Shown: one piece after another, positions 62,104 through 64,000 of the stretch | How the letters are laid out: each line of letters starts with the position of its first letter | Numbering within the stretch: the stretch's first letter is position 1 | DNA from: JACCWP01 sp963801045 | Lineage (GTDB): Bacteria > Actinomycetota > Actinomycetes > Propionibacteriales > Nocardioidaceae | Direction of reading: 5' to 3' | Length of the DNA stretch: 64,000 bases | NCBI GenBank assembly: GCA_963801045.1 | Contig: CAWDDC010000003.1 | Span: 992,001-1,056,000, forward strand | Notes under the pieces: generated by a model | The model's database searches: none | What the model saw: only the letters and a program-made list of their open reading frames with translations | Told to the model about the DNA's origin: nothing | Position numbers and translations under genes: made by a program

Positions 62104-64000
62104 GGCGACGTCGCGGGCCGGCGGGAAGGCGACCGGCTCGATGTCGAGCTCGTGCATGTGCTGCGCGTAGCTGCCGTAGGCACGGCGGGCGTCGCCGTGG
62201 CGCCCCGCCGACGCCAGCGCGCGCACGAGATCCAGGTGGGCCCGCTCGTCGTAGGGGTTGCGGTCGAGGACGCGGCGCAGGTAGCCCGCGGCCAGGACCG
62301 GGTCGCCGCTGCTGAGCGCGTGCTCGGCCAGGGCGTGCGCGACGCTGACGTACGCGGTGCGCGCCTCGTCGCGCAGGCCCGACGCCCAGTCGGCGTCGTC
62401 GTCCTCGAGGAGGTCGCCGCCGTACAGGCCCTCCGCGTGGCTGAGCCGGGGCACCGCAGCCTCGACGCGGCCGTCGGACCAGCGCGCGAGCCCGGCCTCG
62501 GCCTCGTGCAGGAACAGCTCGACGTCGACGACCACGTGCGTCAGGTCGAGGGCGAGCCGGTCGCCGTCGACGGTGACGAAGTGGTCGCCGGTGAACTCGC
62601 GGTGCGGGTCGAGCACGCGGCGCAGGGTGCTCAGCGCCACCGACAGCCGGTTGCGGAGCCGGCCGGAGAGCTCGTCGGGCCACAGCGCGTCCATCACCTG
62701 CTCGCGGGTCGCGTCCGCGCCACGCCGCGCGATCAGGATCTTGAGCACGTCGCGGGCCTTGTGGGAGTGCCACTCCTCGCGCGGCACGGGTTGGCCGTAG
62801 CGGGACACGCTGAACCCGCCGAGGACCTGCACCGAGACGGGGGCGAGGTCCTCGGAGGCGACGAAGCGCAGCAGCCCCGCCGCCGCCGACGGCCGGGCGT
62901 GCACGCCGAGCTGGCGCAGCGTGCGCCGGGCCCGCTCGGCCGCCGCGTGCGCAGCAGGCCCGCTGGACCGTTGCGCGAGCGCCAGGCTGCAGGCGGCCTC
63001 GTGCACCGGGTTGCCCAGCCGGCGCCAGATCGTGCGGGCCTCCTCGAGCAGCCGGTCCGCCGTGTCCGCCGCGGCAGCGCTGGCCGCACCGAGCTCCAGC
63101 GACTCGGCGAGCCCGAAGCCGTCCCGCAGCTCGCGCGCCGCCTCGCCGGCCACCGCAGCCGCCTCGGTCGCCGACTCGCGGTCGCCGCGGCACAGCGCCA
63201 CCCAGCCGGCAGCGTTGTTCGCCCAGGCCCGGTCGGGCCATCCGTACCCGACGGCGCGCTGCACCAGGGTGGCGGCGCGCTCGGGGTCGTCGTCGACCAG
63301 CACCTTGGCCAGCTGGTAGAGACCGGGCACGATCCCCTGCCGGTCGCCGGTCCGCTCGGCCAGCCCCAGCCCCTCCTCGTACGCGGCCCGCGCCAGCGCC
63401 AGGTTGCCCTGCTCGCGGTGCACGTCACCGAGTCCGATCAGCGCGTAGCAGACCTCGCGGCTGGCAGTGCGGCGATAGACCTCGACCGCTGCCTCGTAGT
63501 CGGCGCGCGCGTCGTCGAGCCGGCCACGGCACCAGTGCGCCAGACCGCGGTTCATCAGTGCGAGTGCGCGCTGTCCGGCGAACCCCGCCCGCGCCGCCTC
63601 CGACGCCGCCGCGCCGAGCTCGACGACCGCCGCCGCGTAGTCGCCCTGCTCCAGCAGGGCGGAGCCCTGCGCGTTGCGGATCCGCACCGCCTGCAGGAAG
63701 TCGTCGGCACGGCGGGCATGTGCCAGCGCCGTACGGAGGTGGTCCGCTGCGTGCGTCCGGATCGACGTCCGCGCCCACGACCAGCGAGGCCGCCGTGTGC
63801 GCCGCTGCCTGAGCCCGGTCGTCGGCCGACTCCGCGGCCGCCCGGAGCGCGTCGTGGGCGAGGGCCCGGGTCCGGTCGGTGTCACCGAGCCGCGCCGTGA
63901 TGCTCGCCGCCCAGGACAGCAGCATCGCGACGTCCGCCGCCGGGCCGGTCGCCGGTGCGCAGCGCGCGAAGACCTCCAGGCCGGCGCTGAGGTCGTCCCG
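62098..64000 (-). CDS. SARP-type regulator with TPR region (partial, N-terminus beyond window)
   Basis: At least 630 residues. N-terminal visible part: tetratricopeptide-like helices (NAQGSALLEQGDYAAAVVEL, ALMNRGLAHWCRGRLDDARA, ALIGLGDVHREQGNLALARA). C-terminal: OmpR-like winged helix (VQVLGGFSVSRYGQPVP, SHKARDVLKILIARRGADATREQVMDALWP, quoted in part) then a BTAD helical domain (HVVVDVELFLHEAEAGL, AAGYLRRVLDRNPYDERAH, YGSYAQHMHELDIEP). Having the DNA-binding domain C-terminal is the reverse of classic SARPs. One frame break near 63765. It directly precedes the duplicated secreted-protein genes, probably its targets. Confidence 0.85.
   Translation of the reverse strand, partial: GTTSAPAWRSSRAAHRRPARRRTSRCCCPGRRASRRGSVTPTGPGPSPTTRSGRPRSRPTTGLRQRRTRRPRWSWARTSIRTHAADHLRTALAHARRADDFLQAVRIRNAQGSALLEQGDYAAAVVELGAAASEAARAGFAGQRALALMNRGLAHWCRGRLDDARADYEAAVEVYRRTASREVCYALIGLGDVHREQGNLALARAAYEEGLGLAERTGDRQGIVPGLYQLAKVLVDDDPERAATLVQRAVGYGWPDRAWANNAAGWVALCRGDRESATEAAAVAGEAARELRDGFGLAESLELGAASAAAADTADRLLEEARTIWRRLGNPVHEAACSLALAQRSSGPAAHAAAERARRTLRQLGVHARPSAAAGLLRFVASEDLAPVSVQVLGGFSVSRYGQPVPREEWHSHKARDVLKILIARRGADATREQVMDALWPDELSGRLRNRLSVALSTLRRVLDPHREFTGDHFVTVDGDRLALDLTHVVVDVELFLHEAEAGLARWSDGRVEAAVPRLSHAEGLYGGDLLEDDDADWASGLRDEARTAYVSVAHALAEHALSSGDPVLAAGYLRRVLDRNPYDERAHLDLVRALASAGRHGDARRAYGSYAQHMHELDIEPVAFPPARDVAV

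Overview
The window is high-GC DNA with G/C-rich third codon positions, frequent GTG starts and a mycothiol synthase gene. This points to an actinobacterium; the LtrA protein, SARP and PucR regulators and secreted RTX/RCC1 proteins suggest a Nocardioides-like member of the Propionibacteriales. The species is inferred, not shown.

Layout: 0-12.8 kb is a phosphate block: the end of an OmpR-type response regulator, a secreted 5'-nucleotidase, mycothiol synthase (mshD), a lipase-like hydrolase enclosed by two inverted arrays of a 22-bp repeat, polyphosphate kinase (ppk), a PHO-box promoter, pstSCAB and a mutT1-like gene. 12.8-20.7 kb holds secreted peptidase-like proteins, a KEKER-repeat protein, threonine synthase, LtrA, a MetE-like protein and tRNA-Lys(TTT). 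20.7-27.9 kb is a patchwork of small enzymes and unknown proteins, including a P-loop kinase/tyrosine-phosphatase fusion.

27.9-44.8 kb is the most interesting part. A minus-strand run of 13 tightly packed, often overlapping genes encodes a siderophore-type ABC importer, two D-aminopeptidase-like S12 hydrolases, a D-threonine-aldolase-like enzyme, a flavoprotein, an N-acyl-D-amino-acid deacylase, an N-acylamino acid racemase, a GNAT acyltransferase and two membrane proteins. Divergent from it lie an enterochelin-esterase-like gene and a PucR regulator. Together they read as a system that imports a D-amino-acid-containing (depsi)peptide, possibly a foreign siderophore, cuts it open and converts its D-residues. 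The transport and enzyme families are seen; the substrate is inferred.

44.9-49.6 kb has a GNAT, an aldo/keto reductase, a P5C-reductase-like protein and four small secreted proteins. 49.6-57.1 kb is a second peptide locus: S12 hydrolase, dppABCDF transporter and RpiR/MurR regulator. 57.3-64 kb encodes an RTX protein, an RCC1/PKD protein, a tandemly duplicated secreted protein with SARP-type direct repeats upstream of each copy, and the SARP regulator itself.

About 40 reading-frame breaks occur at short G/C runs in 0-19.4 kb and 47-64 kb, and none is seen from 19.6 to 47 kb. They look like assembly indels rather than gene decay, so broken genes are given here as whole genes with the breaks noted.
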